Shown here: piece by piece, positions 25,720-37,454 of the stretch | Position numbering within the stretch: position 1 is the stretch's first letter | Layout: each line of letters begins with the position of its first letter | Assembly: GCA_949317995.1 (NCBI GenBank) | Contig: OX439040.1 | Coordinates: 72,203,972 to 72,267,971, forward strand | DNA from: Acholoe squamosa | Lineage: Eukaryota; Annelida; Polychaeta; Phyllodocida; Polynoidae | DNA: 64,000 nt | Direction: 5' to 3' | Position numbers and translations under genes: made by a program | The notes under the pieces: generated by a model | What the model saw: only the letters and a program-made list of their open reading frames with translations | Told to the model about the DNA's origin: nothing | Databases searched by the model: none

Positions 25720-26460
25720 TGTACATATCTTTATTATAAATCAAAATAACACTTGGAATGTCAGACACTGTTGGTGTGCAAGGCCACCATGCATATCACC
25801 TGTAGAAATATGACAGAGGGAGCTAGTTGTTAATGTTCGATTCAAAGAACTTAGGATTTGAGTAGTATAGTTTTTCCAGTTATTGTAGTAGAAGGCAAAT
25901 GATCTGACAAATGCAACAATAATATTATAAGTTTATTTACCCATGAAGTTGTTTTTCCTTCTCTCTTTGTATTTATGGTTGTGTTAAAATTTACGATCCT
26001 GTGTAGCAAGGCATGACAGGAATAGAGAGGAATGACCCAATTTCCGTCTACCGTCTGGGGTACTTTATTATATCCTTTCTGCATCAAACTCATTGTTTAG
26101 GACGATGTAGCTGCTTTTATATTCATAGGGTGTGTCCTATGTAACATTGTGTCAAACTGCTGATGGCTATTTTTGTATTGAGAAGAAAGTGCATTCCCAT
26201 TTAAGTCTCAGGAGAGTTGCACCTAGACATCTAAATATTGTCACTTTTTTTAAAAAAATATGCAGCAACACTGCTTATATGGTTGACCATCAGAATGTAG
26301 AATCCTAAAATCATATTCCCAATCTAATACATGTGATGTGATTGTATAATTCAGTGGCCACCTGGGATTCACGATCAATCTGGATATATAGAACCAGCAA
26401 GATATCCAAATCAGATATGGTGGATGACACCCACACAACTTCTATATGTAAGTATGACAG
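25720..26460. repeat. Paralogous block W, copy 2
   Basis: Homologue of 17,931-18,760 lying immediately upstream of module b. The position suggests that W belongs to the end of one duplication unit and the module to the start of the next. Confidence 0.65.
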
Positions 26461-27557
26461 GACTGACATTTTCAGATGCTAGAATTAAAAGATTGTAAAT
26501 TCAGTCAAAATAAGAAGTAGGAGCTCTACCACACAAACCTTTATAATCTGCTACCAAAAAAAAACAGAACTAAGCCCAGGATATTAGTCTTATCTCCTAA
26601 AAATGCCATTAACAGGTGGTCATCGGTTTTCCGTTTTCAGATGCCAGATAACATGGATACTATCTATATCTAAAACAGTTGAATTATTGAAACTGAATTT
26701 TGTCTGCTAGCAATTAGGAAATGAAGCTGTAACGTAGGCTGTAAGCTTATAGTTATGAACTTTGAATAAATAACATGTACAGCCTTACAGTTTTAGATTG
26801 ACACCTTTCATTCACACAGAGAAGAATTGGGATCCAACAGCACCCCCTCTATCAAATACTTGGCTGGTAGTTGTTTGTGTTCAGAATAGAAATGACAGAG
26901 GTCACATTCTATGTTTGCATCCTTGCTGTTATAATATTATCTTATTAAAGCAGGAACCATGTCTCAGCTGAGCAGATTATGTTTCTGCAATTAATCTAAG
27001 TTTGTCTATATCGACTCATTTTGAGAATGCTTTAATTTGAAAATATTAGTTCAACAGACTCCCTCAGCAACACCAGGAGCAGAAGTGTTCAGTTCAATAG
27101 GCAAGAGCTTAGCCTTCCATCCATCCTTTCACACATGAGATGAGGCTCACAGATAGCTGTAGCCTGTCTGGCTCTTTACCCTACCCTACAGCCACTTATT
27201 GATACATGAGACTACTTTTGCTACTCACCCACCAGCCAGTATACAATGTTAGCCTGAAGTCTGCATATATGCTGTTTCCCATAGTCTGTGCAACAGTTTC
27301 ATTGAAGAATCATGACTGTTCCTCAGTTTTCTTGTAAGGATTTTAATCATGTTAGGGATGTCATCTTTCATGATAGTTTGTTGAAATGTATTCAGATTAA
27401 GTAGTTTACATTACCTATTCCTTCCACATTGCCTGGCACACCTCTAGCGTATAATCCCCATACTGTATCCAAGCTCCTGGTGTCCTTTCTGCAAAATCAA
27501 TCATGATGACAATGTAAGATATGTAAAATCAATTTGGACATGAGAACAGTAAAACAG

Positions 27558-27690
27558 TTATATTTCCCTCACTGGTTATTGATGTATACATGTGTTAATT
27601 CATCAAAAAGTATACCTGGCTAAATATATTTCCCTCGTTGGTTAATGATGTATGTGTTAATCCATCAAATGGTATACCTGCCTAAACATA
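27558..27690. repeat. Two-copy tandem repeat, about 67-bp unit
   Basis: TATTTCCCTC-TTGGTTA-TGATGTAT and following TATACCTG-CTAAA-ATAT occur twice with a 67-bp offset and a few differences. Confidence 0.75.
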
Positions 27691-28000
27691 TTTTACTGCT
27701 CTTCTAATCAGCATGATAGTATACACATGAACAAGTACTGCAACACATTTAGTATTCTATCACGATCTCACGGTCCATCCTCTATTCCAGCAGGTACAGA
27801 AATCATACTGACAAATAGTTGTCAACATTGGCTCAATGCTGAATGACAAATGTGTCACAGTCTTTGAACTTGTAGTCCGTAGTATTTAGGCATTATATTG
27901 ATAACGTTTATGTTCTGTCACTCTTTCAGTTAACCTGCGGGAAGATACCATAGAAAAGGTATGAACCTGTTGCCAAGGGGTTAAAATATAATCTGTGGCA

Positions 28001-28270
28001 ATCATGTCGACAATATGTGGTCGATCATGAGCTCTAAACCTGGGCATCCTCACCAATTTACAACCCTACAGTCCAGGATCACCGAGGCATCAGAGACAGA
28101 TGGCAAAAAGACCACTTCTGAAAGCATGGGTAGAAAACGGTAGGCTTTGACAGATGACTTAGAGCACTGGTATGTATCAGGGCAGATCTCTGCTGATAGG
28201 TCCCTTGATACCAATCTGCATGAAAAGCAGAGGGACCGGATATAGCAGAGGTAAGGGAGGTGGCAGGTGA
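28001..28270 (+). repeat. Three-copy conserved block, copy 3
   Basis: Homologue of 1,329-1,620 and 19,285-19,530. The plus-strand frame seen in the other two copies is interrupted here by a stop and an 11-bp deletion. Confidence 0.5.
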
Positions 28271-30685
28271 TTAGTGTTGGAGACGCGAGAGAGGATATAT
28301 GTGCCATTTTGTTATTTGGTTATTCAGTGCTGCTCTTAAATCAGTACTAAATGGTTGGAAATTAAGTAGTTTAACCCCTCTCTACCCCTTTCAGAACATG
28401 CTTCTCTTTGTATTCCCTTTACCCTAGGCTTGAATTAAGCATTTTCTTATCTTAGATGTCATTATGACTGCTAAGGTAAAGGTGAACTCCTGCATTAAGC
28501 AATTATAGGAGGAGAACATTTTAGGCAGAATGCTGAGGTGAATTGTCTAAGAGATCAAGAAGATGGAAATGAAAATTGCATTTGGTGCCAATTCATGTAG
28601 CAGAAGTTGAAAGATTTGTCACAATCAATCTTTATAAGCATTATCCAGAGCAAAAAGGCTTTGATTTGTTGTCAAAGCAGACCTCTTCAATCAAAATGGT
28701 TCCAACCTTCCTTCTTTACTTAAACATGAATTTTCATGATTATAGGTTGTCTACCCAAACAAGCATGTATTTTCCGTGACAGAGATTGATGGTGACAAAA
28801 TTTTCAAATTTGCTATGCCGGCACTTTTTGTTTGACATCTACCAAGGTATTACCAGCCATAAAATTGTGTTTCCTTCTACCTCTTGCACAAGATAAAAGA
28901 GAGGAGATGGATTGGTAGTGTGTTGCCATGCAATTCTGAAGACTACATTGCTTGTTTATTTGCAAAGACGATTGAGTTAGCAAAAATTCTATTCAAAAAT
29001 GCCCTACTGAGCTAGATTTCCTGAAAACTCCTGGCTAATATATTCACGACACTGATGGCCATGAATATGCAGGTGAGACCTTCATCTATATTCAGTACGA
29101 CTAATATGGTACTTGTACTGTATATGCTGTTCTATTGCAACTTGGGGTCAAAACCAAAACCTGTCTCCCATATGTATGTGATTTAGGAAAAAGATTTTGA
29201 TGAACATTTAAGCAGCTCTGTATGGGGTCTTTTATAAGTTTTATACATTTTTCAGTATTACTTCTCCATTGGTCAGATAATCTGACTTTAGTGGAGAACA
29301 TGTTTAAATGTAGACATGATGTCCTAAGTAGATAGTCCTTTATACACTATTTCATATAGTAAACATAACTAGGTATCTGCAACAAATAAATCTGAACATG
29401 CATTACACAACCATGACACAGTCCCATTATTTAGTAAAGAAAATGTTTTGATATCATCATTTGCCAACTATAACTAATGATAAATGTCTATGACATAATG
29501 AACAAATTCTCACCTTGCGCATAAATGTCACAGCCAGCATCTTTATTGGCGAAACTTTTTGATTTTCGTCTATTTCAAGCAATAAAATCTTGCAGAAAAT
29601 CAGTACAAAAAGTCTTTCTATGTAGATGAAATAAAGTAATTCTGACTTTAATATTTTCTGTCAAGACATCTATTCATACACAGTCATCAGAAAAGTATGA
29701 TAAACCTCTAAAAAATCAGAAAATATTTTTATCCAACAGTCAGGTCCTTTTTCTCAATTTGTTCAGAATTCAGTCAAAATTAGTAGGAGCATCCCTCCTA
29801 GTTAGCCTAAAGGAGGGGCACAATCCCCTCCTTTTGCAAATCCTTCATCTGCCACTGCCCTTATATCCCTTAAATGATAATGATATTCCCCCATGCACCC
29901 ACCACCCATCTACAGTCCTCTCCGAGTGTACCATTAATGACTCAGTGGCAAAAGGTAAGTTGCTTTCAAATAAAATATCAGGACATTAATTCTTCGTGAC
30001 AAGAGTGTGAAAAACATCGACAACATTATAGACAGACTTCTGAAAGAGTTGACCATCTAAAGGTCAATAGGTCATGTCTTGATGGCCAGCATTTAACCTT
30101 GAGGAAATTGAAATCTTTCAGCAGATGTTCTCTCCGGTTATTTAATTGAGAAAGTCAATTTTGATTTTTGATTTGATTTTTATTCAACCAGTTACACACA
30201 TTATATTGAGCTATAACTTAACCAATAGAATTTAAGTTTCCTGAAGAGATACCAATCGAATCATAGCTGGAGCAGTGCTGATGCAGTGCTGATGCACTAA
30301 ACGGGCAGCCATACTAGTGAACATCTGCTGGTTTTATGTTCGGGAGTACTTGGCATATTTCATCCTTGTAGCGAGCATTCATCCCTTCATTGGCAACGTA
30401 TCACAGTCAAGGTTCTAGCAGGGCAGTGCTGGGGCACTGAACCTATAGTCATATGCAACATGAGCGGGCAGTGCTGATGCACTGAATATGGCAGTAGGTG
30501 GGCAGTGCTAAAACACCTGACCATAATATATACATGTGTTGATATCTGGATAGATTATAAGAAAATGTGGTATAGGATTGGAAAAATATCATATAAGATA
30601 AGAGAGGGCAGCACATGCACTATACCTGTCTCTAGCAATGATGTATATCTTACCTACTGAAATACCTCCAGTATATATGTAGGGA

Positions 30686-31690
30686 CTAAACAAATGGCTG
30701 TTTAATTGCGGCGAAGTCCATGGCTGTAGTTTTGTTTTTAAAAGCTTGTTTATCTTCAATTTCCTGAATACTATGATCCAAGGAATTCCACAGAATTAAC
30801 CCTCTTTGTAACAGGTATTTTTTGACAATTTGTAGTTTTGGCCTTTGGGCTTTAAACTTTATCCTAAGATCCCTGAGTACGAGCAATTTGGCTAGGTAAG
30901 ATATAATCTTTATTCTGTGCCAATTTAAACATCAACATAGGCAGTTGCATATCTCTCCTCAAAGTGAGTGTGTCACATTTGCATAGAGTGTGGAGGTCAA
31001 TTTTAGAAACTGCAGTATTCCAAAATTGGTAGGGTATAATGTTTGTAAATTTCTAGAGCCTCTAGATGTCTAATTTCGTGTTGTTGATATAGCCTATAAC
31101 CACATCTTTTCTTAGTAGCAGAACTTTGTGTAGAATAGTTTAGGTTTTCATCAAGAGTAACTCCTAAATAAGAGAAAGACTTTTGTCCAATAATATCTTT
31201 ATTGTTAATGTTTAGTATAGGGTATTTTAAATTAGCTGTCTAAGGCTGGGTGCCATATACAACCTGGAAGGTTTTATCTGAGTTAATTGTCAGCCTATTT
31301 GTGGCACACCATGCCAGTATTGCTATGAATTCAAGATCTTGCTGTGTTCTCCCTCAGTTATGAGGACAGAATCGTCAGCATAAAATATAACTTTGGAGTT
31401 CTCGACTAGTGTGGGAAGTTCTTTGATGTAGACGGAGATTAATAAGGGACATAAAATGGAGCTCATATATGTAATGTGTTTAGTATCAGACATGGTATTA
31501 TTTTCTCTAGTACAGTGCCTTCTATCATTCAGATAACTAGTGAACCATCTGAAAACACTTCTATTAGCTCACAACTGCACATTCTTTTCTAAACCACTTC
31601 CATAGAAGCCATTGATAAAGTTGCCCATGGAATCGTAATCAACTTCAGCCCTATTTTCATCTTTGAGATGTATTGTAGTATTAGACCTTT
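30686..31690 (-). pseudogene. Non-LTR reverse transcriptase, broken
   Basis: Recognisable pieces in order on the minus strand are an endonuclease-RT linker (TTIHLKDENRAEV, GNFINGFYG), an RT piece with WFTSYLNDRRH, SILCPLLISVYIKELP, the catalytic FYADDSVLIT (about 31,375), W-ATNRLTINSDKT, the thumb SYLGVTLDE, and the C-terminal GLILWNSLDHSIQE-type motif (about 30,760-30,800). These are landmarks of non-LTR reverse transcriptases. The N-terminal half of the palm is missing between about 31,570 and 31,590, and stops break the frame, so it cannot act. Subfamily CR1/L2-like is an inference. Confidence 0.85.
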
Positions 31691-31977
31691 GGGGTTTCCA
31701 TTTGGATTCCCTTTTTGAGAGTCCAAAGCCTTTTTCTGAGCTTTATTCAGAGTGTTGCTTCCAAGGCTATCAGAACTTCTACACCATCCTGGTCCTTGGA
31801 CAATGCAGCTCTGATACTGTCATTGCTTGCATCTGTATCTAACATGAAATGCCCATCCGATGTGGGGTATCTAAACACTGGGGTATCTGGAAAGAGGCCT
31901 TTTAATTTATTAAAAGATTCCTTTTTATTTTCTTTAGTGATCTCTTTAGGGACTTCAGCCCTTGGTCTTTTGTCTAA
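31690..31977 (-). pseudogene. Gypsy/Ty3 pol fragment (RNase H start) nested in the non-LTR element
   Basis: The minus-strand frame reads SFNKLKGLFPDTPVFRYP, then FMLDTDASNDSIRAAL, then DQDGVEVLIA, and after a one-base shift SNTLNKAQKK. This is the junction of reverse transcriptase and RNase H of Gypsy-type LTR retrotransposons, where the usual text is a PVL-YP motif, a LDTDAS motif holding a catalytic aspartate, and A-S-TLN. It sits between the endonuclease and RT parts of the non-LTR element in the same direction. No LTRs or integrase are seen. Confidence 0.75.
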
Positions 31978-32136
31978 CTCATGAAGCCAGTTTTCACAAA
32001 TACATATATAATCAATTTCATAGAGGAATGCATTGATGTGTTCAAGGCGATTCTGTGCCTTAATACTTCTGGCATTCATGCACATTAGCTTAACACCCTT
32101 AGCCTCCAAGACGTCATGTAATTCATATAATACCAT
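31978..32136 (-). pseudogene. Non-LTR endonuclease N-terminus
   Basis: About 53 codons with KLMCMNARSIKAQNRLEHI and DYICICENWLH, matching the start of APE-type endonucleases of non-LTR elements (N-ARS and D-I-ITE-WL). It fuses in frame to the Gypsy fragment, giving an open frame of 130 codons. It is a fragment without the remaining catalytic motifs. Confidence 0.75.
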
Positions 32137-33069
32137 CAAAATTTAAGAGCATGCACTTAAAGGAAATGCCTTTCTAGGTGCACCTCTAACCCTGCTATGA
32201 CCCATTATGAAATGTTTACGAGCAGGTTAGATATTGCTGAGTTGTTATTTAGCATTCTGGATGTTGCAGCAGTTTCTAAAATTGCACTAGATTGAAAGAA
32301 ATCAGTCTTCAAAGTGAGCAGCATAAGATTTTTGTAATGACGTCCACAACCTCAGAGCCTGTCTCTTTTATGCTATCCTGCTCATTAAACGATCCTAGGT
32401 ACTCTGCCAGCTACTCTACATTTCTGTGTGTAGTACCAGCCAGAGTGGCAATTCATAAAATTCAGCAAGGTTGGTTATAAGTCCACCATTTATGGATAAT
32501 TCCACCGATTTTACAAGCCTTTTTTATGATAAAGCCATGTAGAATTCAAAAGGTATTGAATTCTTGAATAATGACCTTTGTTAATATGTGCATTTTGACT
32601 GAGTCGTAATTGCCATGCTGATTGCTGTGATGTTTCACTCTGGTTCCCCACCTACCTACTTCCTATCAAGAATCTTTGCTGACCTCTTTACAGGAGTTAA
32701 ACTATAGGAACCAAACCTCCTTGTCGGCTATGTGTCTAATTGGCACGGTTGCTGTGCTGAGTGCTTTGGCAGGGGTGGCACGCAACCTGTAAATGAGGCT
32801 TCTCAAGTTGACGCCATTTATGCCAGCCATTTTGGTTGCCATAGCTAAAGGCTCTTGTTGCCAAGGTCCTCTCGATGACTATCTACCAAGGTCACTTGGA
32901 TACTAAGGTCACAGGTATGTATCATGGAGAGTGACAGGTCCACCCAAGTGAATGTTTATTTCATTAGGATAATCTGCTGTACTTAGCAGAGCCGAATTGT
33001 GAATAGACATGACACAAACCGTTATAAATAGGGTATTCAGTAGTGGCTTATAGGAAATTGTGTATTAAC

Positions 33070-33332
33070 AGTAGTATATATATGGGCAAACTCAGCGCAT
33101 AGGAACAGCTACTGAAATTGATTTGACCTACTTTCGAACTGGAAGTGACTTTTTGCGCATTCAAAATGGCGGACAGCAAGACGATCGACTTATGTTGTCA
33201 TCGACTTTGCACATGCGCAGAGATAGGCTAAATGTGCAAAGTCGAGGTCAAAAGGTCACTTCCGGTTTGTAAGTAGATCAAATCACTTTCAGTAGCTGTT
33301 CCTATGCGCTGAGTTTGCCCCTATTTACTACT
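33070..33332. mobile_element. 263-bp MITE with long terminal inverted repeats
   Basis: Inverted termini of about 60 bp begin AGTAGTA and contain GGGCAAACTCAGCGCATAGG on both arms. Module a lacks the segment (near 3,960), so it is an insertion. A truncated relative with the same right terminus ends at 43,448. No ORF; superfamily not assigned. Confidence 0.8.
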
Positions 33333-33787
33333 ATTAATAATAAATTCTAAATGCTCTTAAAACACAGAGATCTATGCTCAATATGACCTCGATAAATGTG
33401 ATATAGGGGATGCTTGCCCTGCTTAATGGTCAAGATCTAAGATTATGTCATCTATACCTTAATAAAAGCATAGTGTCGTAGATTTTAATACAATAGTAGA
33501 GAATAGTTCAGTGAGACATAGCATACTATCATCTGGGCTTTTGGTAGTATATAGCACAAATTCAACCTTAACAACCCACTGCAGCTATGTACTAAAAGCC
33601 TGTATACTGTCCATTCTGCATGCACCTCACTGAGCTGTCACAGGGACCTGTCTTATTCAATATTCAATGCCATAAACAACAGGTGTGTCATTATGAGGGT
33701 TTATCTCACGATTCTGGCCTCTACAGTGCTTTTTTGGTCATAACCCCGTGCCGTTATCGGGGTATAACCGCACTCTCAGAGTCCATT

Positions 33788-33967
33788 TTTTTTTCTAAGA
33801 CGATCTTGGTTAGAACCTGAGCAACTTAATAAATTGGAGAAGGATATGAAGCCACCCTCGCCATAGTTTTCCAGTTAAAACCGTTAAGGTTCAACGGGGA
33901 ATCGATCCCCGGCCGCTGGGGCAGGAGGCGAGCTCGCTGTCCACTATACCAAGCCGACCGGTGGTAG
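33788..33967 (-). mobile_element. tRNA-Gly-like SINE
   Basis: The minus strand starts with a tRNA-like head: A box TTGGTATAGTGGACAGC (about 33,934-33,950), an anticodon-arm-like CTCGCCTCCTGCCCC, and a perfect T arm CGGGGATCGATTCCCCG (33,896-33,912). It continues through a non-tRNA body to an A-rich tail AGAAAAAAAAA (33,788-33,799). The head best resembles tRNA-Gly, by eye. Acceptor pairing is poor, so this is a SINE and not a tRNA gene. It lies in the putative intron downstream of the exon at 34,011-34,193. Confidence 0.65.
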
Positions 33968-34010
33968 AACCAAATACACATGGAAGATATGAAAAATTTT
34001 TCCCACATAC

Positions 34011-34193
34011 CTGATGTTTGCAGACCTCGTTTGCATAGATTTCAATGGGGCCTGGTGGAGTTATTAACAGAGAACCATCCTTAGATATCCTATATGAACA
34101 TGCCATGCCTAAATTATCCATTTTCTTCGAAATAAATAAGAATCCATTGATTTTCCACATCGATACGAGTCGGGACCCGCCCCGTCCGGCCAT
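34011..34193 (-). CDS. Candidate first coding exon, minus strand
   Basis: An ATG at 34,193 opens a 61-codon frame that ends at 34,011 exactly at a strong splice donor (CATCAG, then GTATGT), leaving phase 0. The frame contains SMWKINGFLFISKKM, then a globular-looking stretch with SYRISKDGSLLITPPGP and a C-terminal YANEVCKHQ. Codons are mixed and the 5' part is CpG-rich, unlike the surrounding AT-rich DNA. The protein is not recognised. Its neighbour in head-to-head orientation starts 69 bp away and shares the first 25 residues' layout. Acceptor and downstream exons were not found in the window. Confidence 0.4.
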
Positions 34194-34262
34194 TCCTTGC
34201 TCGACGCATGGCTGACCTAGTTTTTACATCCGGGCACCTACCCGCTCTGTCAACAAGAAGCA
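34194..34262. promoter_or_regulatory. Putative bidirectional promoter or 5' leader region
   Basis: 69 bp separate the two divergent ATGs, with local CpG enrichment (CGACG, TCCGGG, CCCGC). If both exons are real, this region must hold both leaders. No TATA box is obvious. Confidence 0.3.
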
Positions 34263-34446
34263 ATGGCCGTGTACCGGGCCGTGTGCGTTGGATCGTTATG
34301 GAAAATCAATGGATTCTTATTTATTTCGAAGAAAATGGAGACAAAATGTAGGCGAACACCAACTAGAGATCGTATATTTGGCGGTGCTAGAAGTACAGGA
34401 CTTGACATGCTTGGATTATACCTGAAAAATGCGTGTAAAGGTGGAG
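34263..34446 (+). CDS. Candidate first coding exon, plus strand
   Basis: An ATG at 34,263 opens a frame reaching a splice donor GGAG then GTATGT at 34,446/34,447 (184 nt, phase 1). It holds LWKINGFLFISKKM followed by a basic, arginine- and glycine-rich segment ending near YLKNACKGG. The first 39 nt have the same length as those of the divergent exon and are partly similar (MA-R start), and the next 40 nt are its perfect reverse complement. It may be an inverted duplicate of one ancestral exon. No family was recognised. Confidence 0.35.
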
Positions 34447-34593
34447 GTATGTCGGGCAGAGTGACAACATGGCCACGACGGCTTGGCAAAGCGAGCGGAT
34501 CGCATGCACTTACAAAATGTCTTCTCATGGATTAATTCTTGGGTTATAAGGTAAGAAATTAATACATAATGGATGAATAAGTGCGATAAACGC

Positions 34594-34714
34594 ATTAATG
34601 CATTGATATTCAAGGACTCGGTGAGGTTAGCTGGAAATAATCGCCCTCCCGCTGCGCGGTCGGGCGATTATTTCCAGCAAACCTCACCTTGTCCTTGAAT
34701 ATCAATACATTAAT
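34594..34714. mobile_element. 121-bp near-perfect palindromic hairpin
   Basis: Arms ATTAATG-ATTGATATTCAAGGAC through GGTGAGGTT and TGGAAATAATCGCCC are answered in reverse complement on the right. The loop is a GC-rich CCGCTGCGCGG. It is a likely palindromic MITE, and a hairpin RNA is conceivable. Confidence 0.75.
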
Positions 34715-36748
34715 AGCTTAATACTGTCTGAGATAACCATTAGCCTGCTCTGCCTTACCCCCCCCCCGCATACACACCCAACTGCCAATCACTCTGTAGT
34801 AGTCTGTACCTGGTCACGGGCCAGTGGTCAGAAAACTAGCCAGATGACCTGGCTCCACAAAATCGTTTATAAAGTGGAATATTATGAAATGAATATTAAA
34901 AGTAATTTTTCATCACCAATAGGAAATACTTATTTTGAGAAAGAATTATTTCAACTACAAAAGTTGATACAGAAAAGAACGTTGCAGTTCCACAAGGTGT
35001 GCTTACACTTTAACCTCCTCTGATGTTCAAAAACACAGATACAGTGACACACACTTTAGCACTGATTTCTCCATGGAGATCTTTAGCAGTGAATACCTTG
35101 TTCAAATACAGAAAGAAAGATCCAACTGCACCATAACACACTGAGATGAAACGTGTACTACATACATACAGCAACTTATTTTTAAATGCAGATCAGAAAA
35201 AGTTTCAATGATTAGAAGAGCGGACTGACATTTAGAATGATATGTTTATCCCATATCTTGGTGCTAAAGGGTGAAGTAGACATTGTTTGTGGGAAGCATC
35301 CAGTAACAAATAATCAAGTGTCAGGTTTCACCGTCCATGTCTTCCAAGATTAACGAGTGATTAATGTCACTGTGGTCACCTGGAATGAGGAATCAATTTC
35401 TGTTTCGTAATGGCAAAATTAAGGTTCATTTCTTCATATCGATAGGTCCTTTTGGCGAAGCAACCGCCAACTTGTGTATATATTTTTTTCGTTTATGGCA
35501 AGTGCAGTGGCATATCTCAATTGTGCATGTCATACACAAAGCTGGAATCTGTTTGGCAGATTCCCTTCTTTAACCATAGACATCATGAACAATAATATAT
35601 GTTGCCTTGACATGTTTTGATTCGGAATAAGAACAGTATAGAAATCTTTCAGTCAAATTCTAAAATTGTGTGCTTGGAACATACACAATTCGAAAGAGCT
35701 CATTATATGTTTTCCAAATAGTCTTACTTCGTGAAGTGCCTTTACTATATCCATAGAGTTCCTTTAAGTATGTCGTTCTTTGGCACTGTTCACTATTTCC
35801 TTTGAGTATTTGAGTAGAGGAATTGTGTAACTCAATGGGGAGTAGAGTAAAAAAAAGTACTATTTACATTGGGGGAGATTTAGTGATGGGCGTAGAATTA
35901 ATGAGCTGTACAAAAAGAGTCTTAAAGTTGAATATCATTGCTTCAACCAGTTGGGACTTTCTAACAGGTGGATCTAAGGTTAGGAGAGCCGAATTCTCCC
36001 TGTAATAGCGTTTCCTACCTTCATTAAATTATGCCTCTTTTATATGTAATTCTATTGCTTGTCTCAGTATGGATTTAAGAGATGAAATAAAACAGCTAAT
36101 ACATCATTGCCAAGGTCATCAGTTCTATAGGTGTATTTCCTCTTGGATCTTAAGAAATGAAATGTATCCTTGCATGTCATGCAAACTGGACATCATATAT
36201 AGCAACAAAAGGCTTTTGAGTCTGGTTTATCTCAGGATTGGCCCAGGCAGGTTGCTATTACAGTTTATCCAGCATAGTAAATCCCAAACTCTGGTGTCAC
36301 TAACATAGTCATGAACACTACTTGTGATCTGAAATGACAAATGTGGCTCACCAATAATAATACCACCAGGGTTCTTGGTCCCAGGCACAGCTGTTACTCT
36401 AACCCTTAGGAAACAAACCTTCTTCCCACAGTAGGGAGACCCTCCGACCTGTGAACAAGGGGATGAATACTTAATGTATCAGGGCCTCCTTGCAGATGTC
36501 GTTTGTAGTTTGGTGTGTTTGTCTCATTTTGATCAAAGGATCATGAAAAATTCTCCAGGAACCTGGAACAATCTGAGGAAATCTGTCCCAAGGTAAAGTC
36601 CTGGTAGGACTTTGCTGTTATAGTGAATTTCCTTTCTTCTATTTTTTAAATTCCCTATGGCAATCCTAGGAATTACTCATTTTCTCTAAATTGTGTATTA
36701 TGGCAATAACTGTTCTGAAAGCTCCATGAACCTTTGCAGAGTATGAGG

Positions 36749-37437
36749 TCATTTTGAAGCCTTCAACTGTCCTATTTTGGTTGAAGACTTTTCCACCATT
36801 ACTTCTATGTGCTTTACCACAGCGAAGACATCTTCCCCCTCCTCAATAAGTTGCTTCATCATCCTTTCATTTACCAACAATAACTTCTCAATACTATCCA
36901 GTTTCTCACCCTTTTTAAGAAAATTCTTTTGATCGAACATACCTCTGTCTTTATATGCATGACGACCATTTCTAGAGGTGACTGAGTCAATAGATGTTGA
37001 AGAATTCGTTGACCGGCTCATCCGAGTGGATACAACATGGCAACGCATCTTCTGATCACCATGGAGCCCACGGTAGTCAGCTTGGTTACGGCGTCACTAG
37101 AAGAATGTTTACAAACATCGCCATGTGCACGATCCATCTTTGACTCACCACCAGCTGCTGCAGTAGTTGCTCGGCTCAGCACCTGTCCCTCCAATAGATT
37201 CTTGATACCTGCCAACTGCTGTTCAATGTGGCTGGTACGATCTTCCAAATCCCCAATCGTCTGGTCAACGGTTGAGTCCAATATAACCCCAGGAGCATTC
37301 AGGGTAGGTGGCTCCTGGCCAGCCCTATTAGCTCTTACACCGCTCGAAGTCCTTGAATTGGCTATATTTCTAGCTTTTCTAGGATATTTCTTGGTCTTAG
37401 ACCTTGGTCCCCCACCAGAAACTGCTTTTCTACCCAT
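36749..37437 (-). pseudogene. Broken gag of an Ngaro-like retrotransposon, copy 1
   Basis: The minus-strand start MGRKAVSGGG-RSKTKK and the following KARN-ANSRTSS, then TVDQTIGDLEDRTSHIEQQLAGIK, parallel the gag of the complete element at 49,471-50,469 (MGRKSTGGAS, then the ADQT-LEERT-IEDQLADIK coiled-coil-like stretch). After a frameshift near 37,020-37,048 a second frame carries FDQKNFLKKGEKLDSIEKL and EKSSTKI, again matching. The part with the zinc motifs and the entire pol are missing. It is a related subfamily, not a direct copy. Confidence 0.85.
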
Positions 37438-37454
37438 AATGTAGGGTTATATAC

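Larger units (their letters stand above)
30162..32139 (-). mobile_element. Degenerate non-LTR retrotransposon insertion
   Basis: Relative to modules a (near 2,981) and c (near 43,610) this is a 1.98-kb insertion, flanked by AATTT on both sides (30,157-30,161 and 32,140-32,144). On the minus strand it reads APE-type endonuclease N-terminus, then a Gypsy fragment, then the linker and reverse transcriptase, then an untranslated part ending in AAATC-type short repeats. Repeats of GGGCAGTGCTGATGCAC near 30,270-30,510 lie in that 3' part. The order and 3' tail fit a CR1-like element; stops, frameshifts and loss of much of the RT show it is dead. Confidence 0.85.
26630..33480. repeat. Paralogous module b
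   Basis: Second copy of module a, expanded by a non-LTR retrotransposon (30,162-32,139) and a MITE (33,070-33,332). It is followed by the sequence at 34,966-36,320 that has an old homologue at 51,840-57,310, so module b plus its downstream part corresponds to module c plus its downstream part. Confidence 0.75.

Noticed and set aside
33888-33963. Functional tRNA-Gly gene on the minus strand
   Set aside because: The T arm is perfect, but the acceptor stem does not pair, the anticodon arm is faulty and an A-rich tail follows, as in a SINE.
37037-37444. Plus-strand ORF of 135 codons (and its copy at 41,021-41,428)
   Set aside because: Antisense shadow of the broken gag, which is recognisable on the minus strand.
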